A DNA stretch of 64,000 nucleotides, from the NCBI GenBank assembly GCA_033964015.1, contig CM066914.1, positions 32,471,492 to 32,535,491 of the forward strand. The letters are read 5' to 3'. A program made the position numbers and the translations under genes. A model generated the notes under the pieces. That model worked only from the letters and a program-made list of their open reading frames with translations. It made no database searches and was not told the DNA's origin. The stretch is from Scolanthus callimorphus (lineage: Eukaryota; Cnidaria; Anthozoa; Actiniaria; Edwardsiidae). Each line of letters opens with the position of its first letter. Position 1 is the stretch's first letter. This document shows, piece by piece, positions 21,785 through 33,224 of the stretch.

Positions 21785-22497
21785 GCCGTGTTTAGACCTA
21801 GGATGTTTACTGCAGTAAACCGATTTACTAACCTCAGTAAATTTTAGATAAGTGTAAACAGCTTTTCTGACCTCAGTAAATGCCGGCAAAGACAAAGGAA
21901 AGTCAACCTAGGTTGAGTAAACGTTAACTATTCTAGATGGCTTGGTTTAGGGCAGTAACTGAGTTAACTGGGGTCACGATGACAGATTGAACGCAACGTG
22001 TCACAGCGCAAACTGCAAAAACACTCGAATTTAGTGAGCAGAGTAGCTGAAAATATATAAGCCGGTTTCGCAACAGTCAAGGAAAAAGTCTTTGGAGAGT
22101 ACATTCAGTGTTCAGCGACGGTCGAAACCATCGACCTTTCAAGATCATTGCTGTCTACAGCAAGCGACATATGTTATCAATTGTGATGACTAAAATCTCC
22201 AGAACTATTTACATAAGTATTCAGAAGTCTCAGAAGTAGCAATCGCTTAAACCTGGAATTCTGGATTCTCTTAAAAAGCACCAGAAAAGTAGGCAGTGGC
22301 GATAAAGCTAGTATTAACAGTGCTTATTCATTCGTGTCATGACACAAGTAAATTACGAACTCATGGCCGTTGACAGATGAACTAAGGTCAAGCTAGCGAG
22401 TATAAACACTTTACTGACCAACTAAGGTCATCAAATTCAACCCCGGTAGGTCAGTAACTCGGCTTACTGCAGTAAACAACCTAGGTCTAAACACGGC
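21785..22497. mobile_element. Non-autonomous element with GCCGTGTTTAGACC ends
   Basis: The left end GCCGTGTTTAGACCTAGG continues to GTTTACTGCAGTAAAC; the right end is the complement, terminating ACACGGC at 22497. The whole 713 bp has no ORF of note. A TATATAAG box lies inside at about 22053. The ends resemble Harbinger-type termini, but no clean TWA duplication is seen. Confidence 0.6.
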
Positions 22498-22499
22498 AA

Positions 22500-24470
22500 A
22501 GGGCTGGATCTAGGGTTTAACAAAATAAAAATAAAATAAAAATAGGGTCAGCAAAGATGCCAACTCATGCTCAAAGCCCCATAATTTTCGCAGATTTCAA
22601 GAGAAGTACAACTAGATACTATTGTAGAACAGTTTTTTATTCGTGATTTTAAAATTTCCATCGTATATTTTTCTCGTGATTTACGTGTGCATACATTCTC
22701 TGTATTTTGCCGTTAATTCTTCTCACAAATCAGTAGCCTGGGTAGCCTACGAATGTATTGGTGAATTGTTCTGCTTCTCCTACAGGAACAGTGCCTTATA
22801 GCCTCATAGATCCCAACACATGATGGTCGTCTGCAGTACTATGTAGTCGGCCGGTCGCCTCCCAGACACAACATTCTTTGCATCTATGTTTTGCAGCGCT
22901 TGATGGGCGGCCTTTTAAGTTTTTGGTGAAGGAGGAACATCTGCTTTGCGTTTCCTCAAGACGCCGGTGGCCGTTTCAAAGCAGTGTACGAAGACCGCCG
23001 ATGTTTGACTTTGAATTAATTATTCTTACTTAATTTGCATAATAAAACACGGAGGGTAATAATATTATTCCTAGTGAATCATTTATTCTAAAACTTATAT
23101 TTGGGCGGGTTGGGTTAGAGAAAATCAATTTTAACCCCCTTTTTACAAATTATCTTTTTACTTTATTTGAAACAAAGGAAAAACTAAAAGAGTTATGCAT
23201 GGTTTAGCGTTGTTTTTGCAGCATGCATGCCGGAATGTTCGAATGTTTCATCCGTGCCTTTGAAATGTGCACCACCGTTCGCACACACAACAAAAAGCTA
23301 CAGAACGACGTGGTTTAGAATATTGCTCTTTATTTCAAAACGCGAAACCTTCATGAGTTCCCATCTCGTATACAAATAGTTCAATGATAGGGGATTCGCA
23401 TGGGACCTACGATGTTTATGTTGCGCGTTTATGACAAGGTGTACAAAAATCGGCTTTTGGCGCGAGCATGAATTTTGCGGTTTCAGAATGTCTTTCATAT
23501 TTTGAATAATATTTCGTCATATTTGTGGAGTTATGATAATCACATACATGTAACATAGTACCCAAGCAATATATAACAAATAGCTAATATGAATTTCTGT
23601 CGATTTAAACTAGTTCATGTGATATTCAGACCAAAAGTTCACAGACCTCATTCACTCGCAGATGCTAAATACGGTGCATGTTGATTATGCACTAACAATT
23701 TCCCGCCCAGAGCGGCCAAGTTGTTCTTTCAAATTTCTCTTAGCGAAACCAAACTAGTCAGTCTAGCTATGCTCTGAATTTCAGCGTCTAACTCCTTTTA
23801 TGACGACATGTACAAAAATGCTGAAGTTAAGTAAGCCAAAGCGGGTATCCGGCAAATCGTTGTCTCGATATAACCATAACGGTAAAGTTTAACAGCTCAA
23901 CATAGTTTTCAGGAATTCAATTCACGAGCACGAGATAACTAGACCCTTGTAGTTAATTACCATGCAAAAATTATTTTCGCAAATCAACATAGATGAGCGT
24001 ACGAGCCCATGTTGTTGTTGATGTATTTTTCTAAACAATCTCCGCTTCTGTGATTTTATCAAAGCGTCGGCCGTTGTCATGGAAAATGGCTGCATGAAAT
24101 AGAGGCTCAGAACAAGGTATTGCCAACTATGGAACTGTTCCGTAGACTGCCTGAAATGTTGGGAAAAACGTGGCCTGTTCCTTTTTCCCAGCCAGCACCG
24201 GCAAGATAATAAAGATCTTAAAATGTGAAAAAAATACCGCCCCGTTTTTAAGTAATACCTCCGAACGTCGTTACAAGACCATGTGTATCTTGGCCAGGAA
24301 AAAAACTGCCTCCAAAAGTTGTGTGGTTTCACGCACATGAAGAATAATAAATTCGTCATTTGCGGCGCGCTTTGAGCATGAAGTGAGGTCAGTGTTTCTA
24401 GCATACCACTTTTACAGTCAAAAGACATGAAGCGTGCCCCCCTAGAGTTGAATATTCCATTTTAGAAAAT
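22500..24470. other. Intergenic with one inverted repeat copy
   Basis: Mostly unique-looking. A 168-codon minus-strand ORF (23922-24428) overlaps the repeat copy at 24075-24165, has no recognisable domain and is not credited as a gene. Confidence 0.45.
24075..24165 (-). repeat. Dispersed repeat C, copy 2
   Basis: Inverted match to 20962-21060, including the AGTCTACGGAACAGTTCC string. Confidence 0.6.
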
Positions 24471-24490
24471 AACACCTATGTTGTATTGTG

Positions 24491-24740
24491 AATGTGCGCA
24501 TTCTGATTGGTTAAAAAGCGTGTTTGTAAGAGACCTGAGAAACACGATTGTCACGCAACGCTGTCGTGCGTGGAATGTTGGTCGAACTGATAAAACTTGA
24601 AAGACACTCGCTTCGGCTCGTGTCTTTCAAGTTTTGATCAGTTCTCCCAACATCCCCCTCGTGTTTGTAAGAAAGCAGAGAGCACGCGGAAAGTACTTTT
24701 AAATAACTAAGATAGTACGCGCGCTCTCATTGGTCGACAG
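24491..24740. repeat. Palindromic element with TCTGATTGGTT flanks
   Basis: The core arms at 24573-24653 pair GTTGGTCGAACTGATAAAAC through AAGACAC with their complement around a CGCTTCGGCTCG centre. Direct repeats GTGTTTGTAAGA and GCGC-TCTNATTGGT lie outside, as is usual for this type of palindromic repeat. Confidence 0.6.
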
Positions 24741-24744
24741 GTGT

Positions 24745-25860
24745 GTTTAGATGAGAGTATATAAACATGGTTGTGACGTCACGCCCGGGACGATATTTGC
24801 GTTGCCTTCTTTTTTCATTCTTGCATTTGACTCCAAACCGCTTGAAGCAATGAAATTGTGAAAGCAGTGCTGTTTTCTTTTTCCTCGGGCTTCCGGTGGA
24901 AGGCCCGAGGTATAAAATGGGCTTTTCGTATTTTTCTGCTTTCAGTCGCAAAACGCACCTTTGACAGCTGCCAATCAGTATGTATTTAGCCAATCAGCAG
25001 TACACGATGCTCAGATTTCGGCTATAGCCTATTCGTCAAAGTTTACAGCCGGTGAAAATATAGCCAATCGCCAAGTTCACACACTTGCGTTACATGGATC
25101 CTGAAATGAGCCGCCATCTTGGATTACACGAATCGGAGTATAAATAGGCTAAGATAAGAACTTAAAACCCATCTTATGAACCATGATTCGACAAGGAACT
25201 GTGCAGAGGGTCGATTTGTTGATGCTGATGGTATGTCAGAGTACTCCGATGCCGCAAACCAGGTATTTTTTCAATATTTCTGTCTGTCGCTCGTCTGCCT
25301 CGCCTCTGACAGTGCGACTTGACCCATAAGTTTATAATATAACAACCAACCTACGCAATGTTCCTGCCTCTTTGAAACTATTTATTTCCCCATTACAACA
25401 GAAATATCTATCTCTGATGTGTCTAGTTTGTATATTTAGCGGAGATTCGGTATAAATCTGTGATTCCTGTTGCTAAACAAAGTAAAACATCGAGTTTCTC
25501 TACTCAAAAATAAGAAGCGATCTTGATTCGATACAAACATGGATCTTGTATTGAAATATGATCGGAAATCTTTAAAAGATAATTGAGAGCTATTTATTTT
25601 GAAAATCCGGGCATGAGTTAACTCCATGGGTGTATATTTTTTGGACTTCTGATGACTGTCTGGCTTGTTGCTGAGGGCCAAAAAACTCTTGCTAACACTG
25701 TACATGCCCCTAATTAATATATTATCTGGGTACATCAAAAGCCTTTATGATTGTCTTTTGCTCCATGGCCTATTTATTTGTTTCTTGCAATGTTCTTTTT
25801 TTCCTGGTTTCAGACACAAAATACTTCCTTTGTCTTTGACTATTCAGCAGTAAGTCCAAA
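24745..25860. other. No gene fixed; two TATA-like sites
   Basis: AGTATATAAAC near 24760 precedes a TGACGTCA site. GAGTATAAATAGG at about 25137 precedes ACCATGATTCG, a well-placed ATG with a GTATGT donor 48 bases on. No continuing exon was found. Confidence 0.3.
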
Positions 25861-26066
25861 AAAACGCAGTAAGTCCAAAAAAAGCTTTTCACATCACCAA
25901 GATTTAAATCTAAGGGAACACAAGCTTCTAACAAGACAACAAACTGACCAAACTCAATCCACGGTTAAGAAACAGAGAAAATGTCTCTGTGTCCCAACAG
26001 GGAATTGGACCCGGGTGGCAGAAGTAAGAGGCGAGTGCTTAGCCACTACATCAACTGTGCTCCCTA
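25860..26066 (-). repeat. tRNA-derived SINE, second copy
   Basis: Read on the minus strand, a head from 26066 has TGATGTAGTGGCTAAG (A-box-like) and CCGGGTCCAATTCCC (decayed B box), then a body reaching about 25860. It differs from the copy at 10025-10232, so the two may be separate families. Confidence 0.45.
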
Positions 26067-26199
26067 GACTTAAAGATAACCTCACCATGCTCAAGTTGGA
26101 GAGGTACACTCTGCAAGCAAACCCAGGTGTGAGAGATGCAGTGGTGGAGATTGCCACTCTGGCTTACACCTCTACAGCATAATCAGGCCCTGTAGATGA

Positions 26200-27240
26200 T
26201 GGGACAGATCAACATACCTGCCAACTTGTGTTTGGCAAGGCATTAGGAACTGGTTCATTGCAATTTCATTGATCAACTTTAAGTTGAGAATATTTTTTAT
26301 CTCAATCAGCCCCAGTTCTCATTACAGTGGTGATAGCAGAGATTGCTGTCTATATTCGGTCTGTGTCTTAATTTTCCAATGATAACCACCGAAAATTTAT
26401 TGTGCATGCACAGAAAACCCAGCTATGCGATTCCTAGATGTTCTCTCTCTAGCTTTTGCATAAGGTAGACATGTTGTTGTTCTTGCCCATGTAAAGATAT
26501 TTCGATTGTTGAGAAACCACGCTTTAACACACTTTTGCAAGTTATTTGTAAAAATAGATATTCATTGCCACTCTATTTTCTTTATTTCCCAGTCGTGAAT
26601 GTGCCCCAGGGCCAGGCACTTTGCACCACTTTTTTGCCCCACCCTGGGGAAATTGCACCCCTACATCGTCCCCACCATGGGGAATTTTGCAGATTTTTTT
26701 AAAAAAATGCAAAGTTCTGGGGGTTGGCCAGGGGGGGCATGGTCACTGCTGGAATTGATTGGTGCATTACCGTTAACCATTCTCACCAATATAGCTATCT
26801 AAGGGAATTGCATTCATACTTTCTAAGTAGTACTTCTGGTGAATTAATATGTTCTGAAGTAAACCTTAGGAATATTGATGTTGCTTCAAAGATAAACCAG
26901 ATAAGATAGGGGTTACAAGAGACCAAATATTTTTTATAGCCTACTAGAGACCTGGAGATCATATTAGATTACCTAAGCATCCAAAAACAGTGATAGGTGG
27001 GACAATAATAGGCAACAGCAAAAATAACAATATTAAGGCTCTTTTCAGGTATTCTTCATCAGACCTTCCTGACACTATAACACATATAGATTATGCCTTT
27101 CCTTTGTTAGTTTTTACCAAGCCATCAATTAAAACCGAACAAACAAAAAGGAAAGTTTTGTTTTCTCATAAATCCTGAAAGGGTAAATAAGAGATATTTT
27201 TTTTGTTCTGATGACACCAGTGATTATTCTATGCTTATTG
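26200..27240. other. Low-content intergenic stretch
   Basis: AT-rich. A C/G-biased patch at 26598-26740 repeats CCCCACCCTGGGG/CCCCACCATGGGG. No gene or terminal repeats identified. Confidence 0.45.
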
Positions 27241-27250
27241 CTTTAATGCA

Positions 27251-27450
27251 ATGTGTGGTTCCAGAAATTATCCAGACCCCCCCCCCCCCCCCCCCCCCCC
27301 CGCTTCTTACGGGGCATTGGAAATTGGAAATTCCGGAGGGGTCATTTCCATACAAATACTGTATTTTCCCTTGGAAATTCCAGAGGGGTGGGGGGTCACT
27401 TTTCAACACCCTTCTGTGGTGGGGGTATGGATATTTTCTGCAACCACCCA
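27251..27450. mobile_element. GTGTGGTTCC family element with C25 tract
   Basis: Starts ATGTGTGGTTCCAGAAATTATCC and ends with a decayed complement near TTTCTGCAACCACC. Inside are a run of 25 C (27277-27301), then GGAAATTCCGGAGGGGTCA and CTTTTCAACACCCTTC. Related to 50370-50522 and 59687-59889. Confidence 0.6.
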
Positions 27451-27499
27451 ATTTCACAAAAAAGTGCAAAAAAATTATTAAAGTTTTTTAAACAAATCT

Positions 27500-28560
27500 G
27501 ATCATCTAAGTTAACACGTGCACAAACTCATTATTAAAAGAACTTACGCCAGAGAAGCCCGAGGTCATGCGTCTAGTTTAGCTATCATTTCTCGTCCCAT
27601 CCTTTTCCACAAGTTCAAAGAATTGGCTTGTCTTCGACTCTTTTAGTCAAACCCACGCATGATATTTTTGTCCTACGACACTCCTCTTCCCTCCCTTCAT
27701 GAAACGATTTCTTTGATTTCTGGGAACTTTTTAAAAGTATACATCTCGTACTAAGAGGGGAAAAACAACACAAGTTATTAAGCGACCCATCTAAAACTCT
27801 GGATTTGGAGACTTTCTTCGGCGAATCGGCTAGCCAAAATGAAAAAGAACAACGAAGACCAAATTATTGAACAAATCATAATTTATTTCATTACTTTCCT
27901 ATCATTTTTTTGAAAATGGTGATCTTTCACAAGCCGAGTAGGTAAAAAATGGTTTGCTAGCAAGTAACAAGATTTGGAGCATTAACAAAACATGAAATTC
28001 TTACCGTCGATCGGCGAACATCGACGGCACTGTCGACCAAACTTTGACTTGAGTTGCTTCAAAAATTCAATACGAGTGACAGTTCATGGACATTCGTTCA
28101 TGTCATCAGCAGCAATTGAAGCCCCCATATTAGTATTAGTATTTTACTTGATTTGAAGAATGAAACAAGACACACGCTTTTTTGCTATGCAGCTTTTTCG
28201 ATGCCGAGTTCGCCTTTCCAAAACTCGGCAAAAGCCACAAGTCAACTCGAAGGCGTTGTTGTATGAAAAATTCCGTCGGCTTTGCAATTTTTAACCCGTA
28301 CATCCCTTCATTGAGATTCGCTTATGCTTCAATTACCATAAACACCATAGAAGAGGTCAATAAAGTCGTCAAATGTTTCTTAGGAAGCAGTTTTCTCTCA
28401 CGTCCCCTTCGCAAAACTCAGCCAACTGAGTGAAAAACTTGAACACATGCGATAATATAACACGCCCTCTGATTGGCCCGTTCAGGCCGTCGCGCGGTAA
28501 GGAAAATTTATATGTGTTGAAATAAATTCATTTTAAATCGCTTCAAAAAGTGAAAGATAT
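27500..28560. other. Intergenic, nothing identified
   Basis: Unique-looking sequence; the ORFs are short and unsupported. A GCCCTCTGATTGGCCCG string near 28464 resembles the flanks of the palindromic repeats. Confidence 0.4.
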
Positions 28561-28573
28561 TTTATAAAAGCAA

Positions 28574-28680
28574 TAGGTTGGGAGAATTCTCGGGTAGGTT
28601 GGGAGAATTCTCGACTGGTTATGCAGTCACTCGACCTTCGGTCTCGTGGCTGCATAACTGTCTCGAATTCTCCCAACCTC
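28574..28680. repeat. Palindrome with GGGAGAATTCTCG arms
   Basis: AGGTTGGGAGAATTCTCGAC at 28596 runs on to TTATGCAGTCAC and pairs with the complement ending 28679 around CTTCGGTC. The outer 20 bases of the left arm are tandemly duplicated. A sibling with the same arm core is at 57533-57666. Confidence 0.65.
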
Positions 28681-29288
28681 CGCTGGTGTTTGCACAGAGT
28701 ATGTAGATATGCGTTTATCAAAATCAGCGGGCGTGCACAAAGGCAAAAATCCTGCAAAATGTCTTCTTCTACTTCAATTCGGGGGCCGGGAAGATCACTA
28801 AAGCTAATCATAGTCCTTTTTGAGGGGGTACGTCGATCACATATCAAGAAAATTCCCATTGAAATGTGTCGTTTTCTAAAATTTCCTTATATGGAAGTTT
28901 CTACTTACTATATTTGGAAGTTCTCCTAGCTTGTTTCTTGCCCTAAATTGTCAAAAACTTCGCCAAAACTTGCAGGTTTTGGAGAGAATCGCTGTTCTTG
29001 TAGGCCGCCATCTTTATTTTGGCCCCAGGAGCCCAGAAATGAAAACACAGGTAGCCCGCGTCACGCATTTTGACGGTTTATTTCCCAAAATCCTCCGAAC
29101 CACTCCACTTCATGACTGAACCGACACAGGGAATTTCCACAGCAACACTGAGAATGACACAAGAATGTGAAGTCAGTTTGGATTTCCCATGGACGAGCAT
29201 GTGATTTCCGAACATTACATTCTGATGTCATGGGGAAATTCAGCTTTTCCAAAGAATAGTTTTCTGCAGAAATTCCCTGTGCGACTAA

Positions 29289-29573
29289 GGCCTAGTTCAT
29301 ACGTCGCATTTAATTAGACGAATTTAATTGATCAATTAAATTCGTCTGTGCGACGTATAAAATGGAGGTTCGTTTTATACGACGAATAAAATAAAACGAA
29401 GACATACTTCAGACGTTGTATACGTCCGGGGTCGACGTATACAACGTCTTGGACGAATTTAATTTTCGACCTTTTTAGGTTCGTTTTATACGTCGCATTT
29501 CAGACGAATTTAATTGCGTTAATTAAATTCGTCTGAATTAAATTCGTCCGAAATACGACGTATGAACTAGGCC
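29289..29573. mobile_element. Harbinger-like MITE, TAA target duplication
   Basis: A 285-bp element with ends GGCCTAGTTCATACGTCG and its complement, flanked by TAA at 29286-29288 and 29574-29576. Three-base TWA duplications and GGCC-type ends are typical of PIF/Harbinger. The interior is a stack of repeated ACGAATTTAATT and GTCGTATA motifs in both directions. Confidence 0.75.
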
Positions 29574-30039
29574 TAAAGCTTTTTATCACGAGTCAAATAC
29601 CAGCAGTGCGATATTCACAGTACACTGTACATATTTAGTATAATTAACGTTGAAGAATCGGAGAGACTACTACCGAAAACCGGGAGTGTTTTAGAGTAAA
29701 CCTGATGGTTTCGCGTGAGTCAAAAGTTCTCACTTCTTTTTGACTTTGATTCGATCATTCGAAAGCGCGACAAAAATAACAAAAATCTTGTCTTACTCCG
29801 AATCATACTTTCATTCACCACGACTCGAAGTATTCCTGGACATACAAAACTACCACGAAGAAACGGGAGATTGCGAGGAAACCAGAGGAAACGACGAAGA
29901 AAACGAGCTAATGTCATACGCGGTTGGACCACTGGCGAACGGGAATCCGGTTGATTCACCGACACATGATCTCTATGTGATAAGCCATCATCATTCTATA
30001 CTTGTTAATACTTGAATATCTGGTGCGACGCGAAAGTTG

Positions 30040-30665
30040 ATTGATTGATAATCACAGCGCGAGCGATGCCAAAGTTTTGTGAGTTTTCTGTGTGAGTCAC
30101 AAGAGAAAGTCAAAGACTTGAATCAATCTGAAAAGAATAATTACTCTCAGATCTTTGTTCCAAGAACCACGGACGACACGAAACTCATATGAAATGAAAT
30201 GAATGAAAGGTTTATATTCCATAAGCTGTATTCACACTAGAGACGGAAAACTCGTCTGAGACGCGAAAACAATTTTTTTGAAAAGAAAGTTTAGACAGAT
30301 AACAAGCAAGTGTTTCTGAGTAGAATTGACGTAAGACATGAACTTTTTTTCGAGAAACTCGTCTCAGGACGAGTTTTCCGTCTCTAGTGTGAATACAGCT
30401 ATAGATTCTGAAAAAAATTGTTGTGGTGTTGATGCGAATTAAAACCACAGCGCGAGCGATGCGAAAGTTTGTTGAGGCAAAGAGAAAGCTAAAGGCCCAA
30501 AGACTTGACTCAACAATAATAATTACTCTCAAATCTTTGCTCCGAGCACCACGCACACGAAACTTTTATGAAATGAATGAAACCTTATATTCCAAACATT
30601 ATGTTGTAATGCGAATCAAAAAATCGCAGCGCGAGCGATGCCGAAAGTTTGTTGAGTTGCTCTTT
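30040..30665 (+). repeat. Tandem duplication (about 165-bp unit), MITE between copies
   Basis: A unit starting CACAGCGCGAGCGATG and passing through ATAATTACTCTCA, ATCTTTG and GAAATGAATGAA occurs at 30052-30220, 30448-30590 and, partially, 30628-30660. The first two copies are separated by the MITE at 30224-30400. A 146-codon ORF (30423-30863) crosses the later copies; its product is not recognised. Confidence 0.6.
30224..30400. mobile_element. 177-bp MITE, ATA flanks
   Basis: AGCTGTATTCACACTAGAGA at the left and its complement at the right, arms of about 40 bases reaching GGAAAACTCGTCT. Flanked by ATA on both sides. Confidence 0.75.
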
Positions 30666-31807
30666 CATCGGCTGATAGGAGAGTCAAGGAGAGTACCAAA
30701 GAAAGCGAGCTCAGATTTAGAAGAAGATATCAGACGAGCTCAGCAACAAAGATCGTTGGCATTCTTCCTGCCTGCAGCAAACTCTGGTGGTTTTTCGAGG
30801 TTACCAGCCGTGCTCTTTGCCGACAGCAAGAAACTCAAGCCACTTCTGTCTTCGCTCTACTAACGCTGCTTTCAAAAGGGACGTTAAATAATCATGATTC
30901 TCCCAAATCCCTCGCTTTTGCAGCCCTTGATGGAACAGCGATAAACTATTGCAAGTAAAATCTCTGAAATAAATTCGTTCAAAGGTTCAAATTGATCTCT
31001 TGTTTCACCTGTAGTTGTTTTGATCTCTAGCAACGCGCCATGAAGACTGATTGGCCAGATCGGATATGCCTGACCCAACGTCATCAACTGAGGTCTTCGC
31101 GCGCCGCGTTTCCCACAGGATACCCAAATACGCGATTTCGGCACTTTTTCAAGATAATTCGGGTATCATTCGAAAGCTAAAACTTCAAAGATTTCGTCAA
31201 AGTTGTAAAAAAATAAGCGTTATATGCACTTTAAGAGAGGCATATAAGTGAAGCACAAGTCGGATTTTAGGCAAACCAACCAGTTCTTTTAGGCCGAAAA
31301 TGAGCTCAAATTGCAACAGACGATTTTTCTTCTTAAAATTGTTCCGACAAAAAAAAATTGTTTCGACAGCTTGTTTTAGCCTTTGTTGTTCGCAGCACTT
31401 AACTCTTGTTTACACTGTTTATAGAGTGTAGCGTCGGCCCGGCAAACCTCTGAATGTTTCTGACTTCCAAGAATGAACATTCCACTATATTCAGTAAATC
31501 TTTGGCAACGAAAACTACTTCAGAGGACATTTTCTGATGTTTACGGGATTAAAATTTCCAAACTCCATACACTAGTCTTTATTCAAAGCGGGAAATTGCG
31601 AAAAAAATCAAAACTGAAATGCCGAGGTGCTAGATATTTATTTGTGACATGGCTAGCGAATATAAATTAAGTATGTGAATCAAACCATGGCTCTTGGGTC
31701 AGAGACAATGGAAATATTTCTGCTGTACACAATGTAGAATCACTTCTCGGAAGGCTGAAGTGTCGTCGACAAACTGAAATAGGGACGGTCACCATAGCGC
31801 CACAAGC

Positions 31808-32964
31808 TACGGTGGCGTGTGAGGGCCATTTTTAACTTTTTTTTAACTGTGTCGATTTGTTTTAGGTTGCCAGTTGCGACTTACGTTGCGACTTAGGTTG
31901 CGACTTACGTTGCTAGTTGCGACTTAGGTTGACACTTACGTTGCGACTTAAGTTGCGACTTAGGTTGCGACTTAGGTTGCGACTTAGGTTGCGACTTAGG
32001 TTGCGACTTAGGTTGCGACTTACGTTGCGACTTAGGTTGCGACTTACGTTGCGAGTTACGTTGCGACTTAGGTTGCTAGTTGCGACTTAGGTTGACACTT
32101 ACGTTGCGACTTAAGCTGATCGCAGGCTCATTTAGCTGGTAAGTCAAAATGGCGGACACGTGAAGTGGTAAGGATGTGTTCGCGTTCAATCCCGTCATAT
32201 AATGGCAGAACCAAGCTACCTCCCTTCTAGAGACTTACCACGGAATGACCTTATAGAAGCCTATTTTAAATTAGGTTTGAAATCATCTGTTTCCTCGGCC
32301 GTGTATATGGTATATTCAGAATTCTCAAAACGAGAGATTTAATCCATGAACGCGAACACATACCCTTACTACTTCACGTGTCCGCCATTTTGACTTACCA
32401 GCTAAATGAGCCTGCGATCAACTTAAGTCGCAATGTAAGTGTCAACCTAAGTCGCAACGTAACTCGCAACGTAAGTCGCAACCTAAGTCGCAACATAACT
32501 CGCAACGTAAGTCGCAACCTAAGTCGCAGCGTAAGTCGCAACCTAAGTCGCAACCTAAGTCGCAACCTAAGTCGCAACCTAAGTCGCAACCTAAGTCGCA
32601 ACCTAAGTCGCAACCTAAGTCGCAACCTAAGTCGCAACCTAAGTCGCAACCTAAGTCGCAACCTAAGTCGCAACCTAAGTCGCAACCTAAGTCGCAACCT
32701 AAGTCGCAACTAGCAATCTAACTCGCAACGTAAGTCGCAACTAGCAACCTAAGTCGCAACGTAAGTCGCAACCTAACTAGCAACTTAAGTGTCAACCTAA
32801 GTCGCAACCTAAGTCGCAACGTAACTGTCAACGTAAGTGTCAACCTAAGTCGCAACTAGCAACGTAAGTCGCAACCTAAGTCGCAACGTAAGTCGCAACT
32901 GGCAACCTAAAACAAATCGACACAGTTAAAAAAAAGTTAAAAATGGCCCTCACACGCCACCGTA
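31808..32964. mobile_element. Foldback element with minisatellite arms
   Basis: The 1157-bp element begins TACGGTGGCGTGTGAGGGCC and ends in the exact complement. The direct repeat ACAAGC flanks it at 31802-31807 and 32965-32970. Inside the termini each arm is an array of a 12-base unit (GTTGCGACTTAG, complement on the right), about 250 bases on the left and about 490 on the right. Inner arms at 32118-32188 and 32348-32419 are also inverted copies, leaving a loop of about 160 bases. The structure matches foldback transposons of animals. A 111-codon ORF of Asn-Leu-Ser-Arg repeats is a by-product of the array. Confidence 0.9.
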
Positions 32965-33224
32965 ACAAGCTGCCAAAAGAACTCGGTAATTTTTACCTTT
33001 GGCATTGTCCGAGATTTTTGTCGATATTTTTCCTGTGATACTAGTGAGTGTGTTGGGAACAATAATTTAAAAGAAGAAAAAGCTTCTGTTGCAATTTGTT
33101 CCATGTTATGTTATAGTTTGACTGGACTAATAATACCCTTTTCATAAGTTAAAATACGTTCATATACCAAAGGACTTAAATGGCTATCATACTAGAGCAA
33201 CCCACTTGATTCCAATCATGAAGC

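Noticed and set aside
23922..24428. 168-codon minus-strand ORF
   Set aside because: Longest single ORF in the window, but it has no domain, no splice support and overlaps a dispersed repeat.
27224..27501. Proline- or glycine-run ORFs
   Set aside because: Caused by the C25 homopolymer; the flanks are MITE sequence.
32378..32713. 111-codon ORF of Asn-Leu-Ser-Arg repeats (and the Arg-Leu repeat ORF on the other strand)
   Set aside because: Direct translation of the 12-base minisatellite in the foldback arm; a multiple-of-three unit without stops stays open by default.
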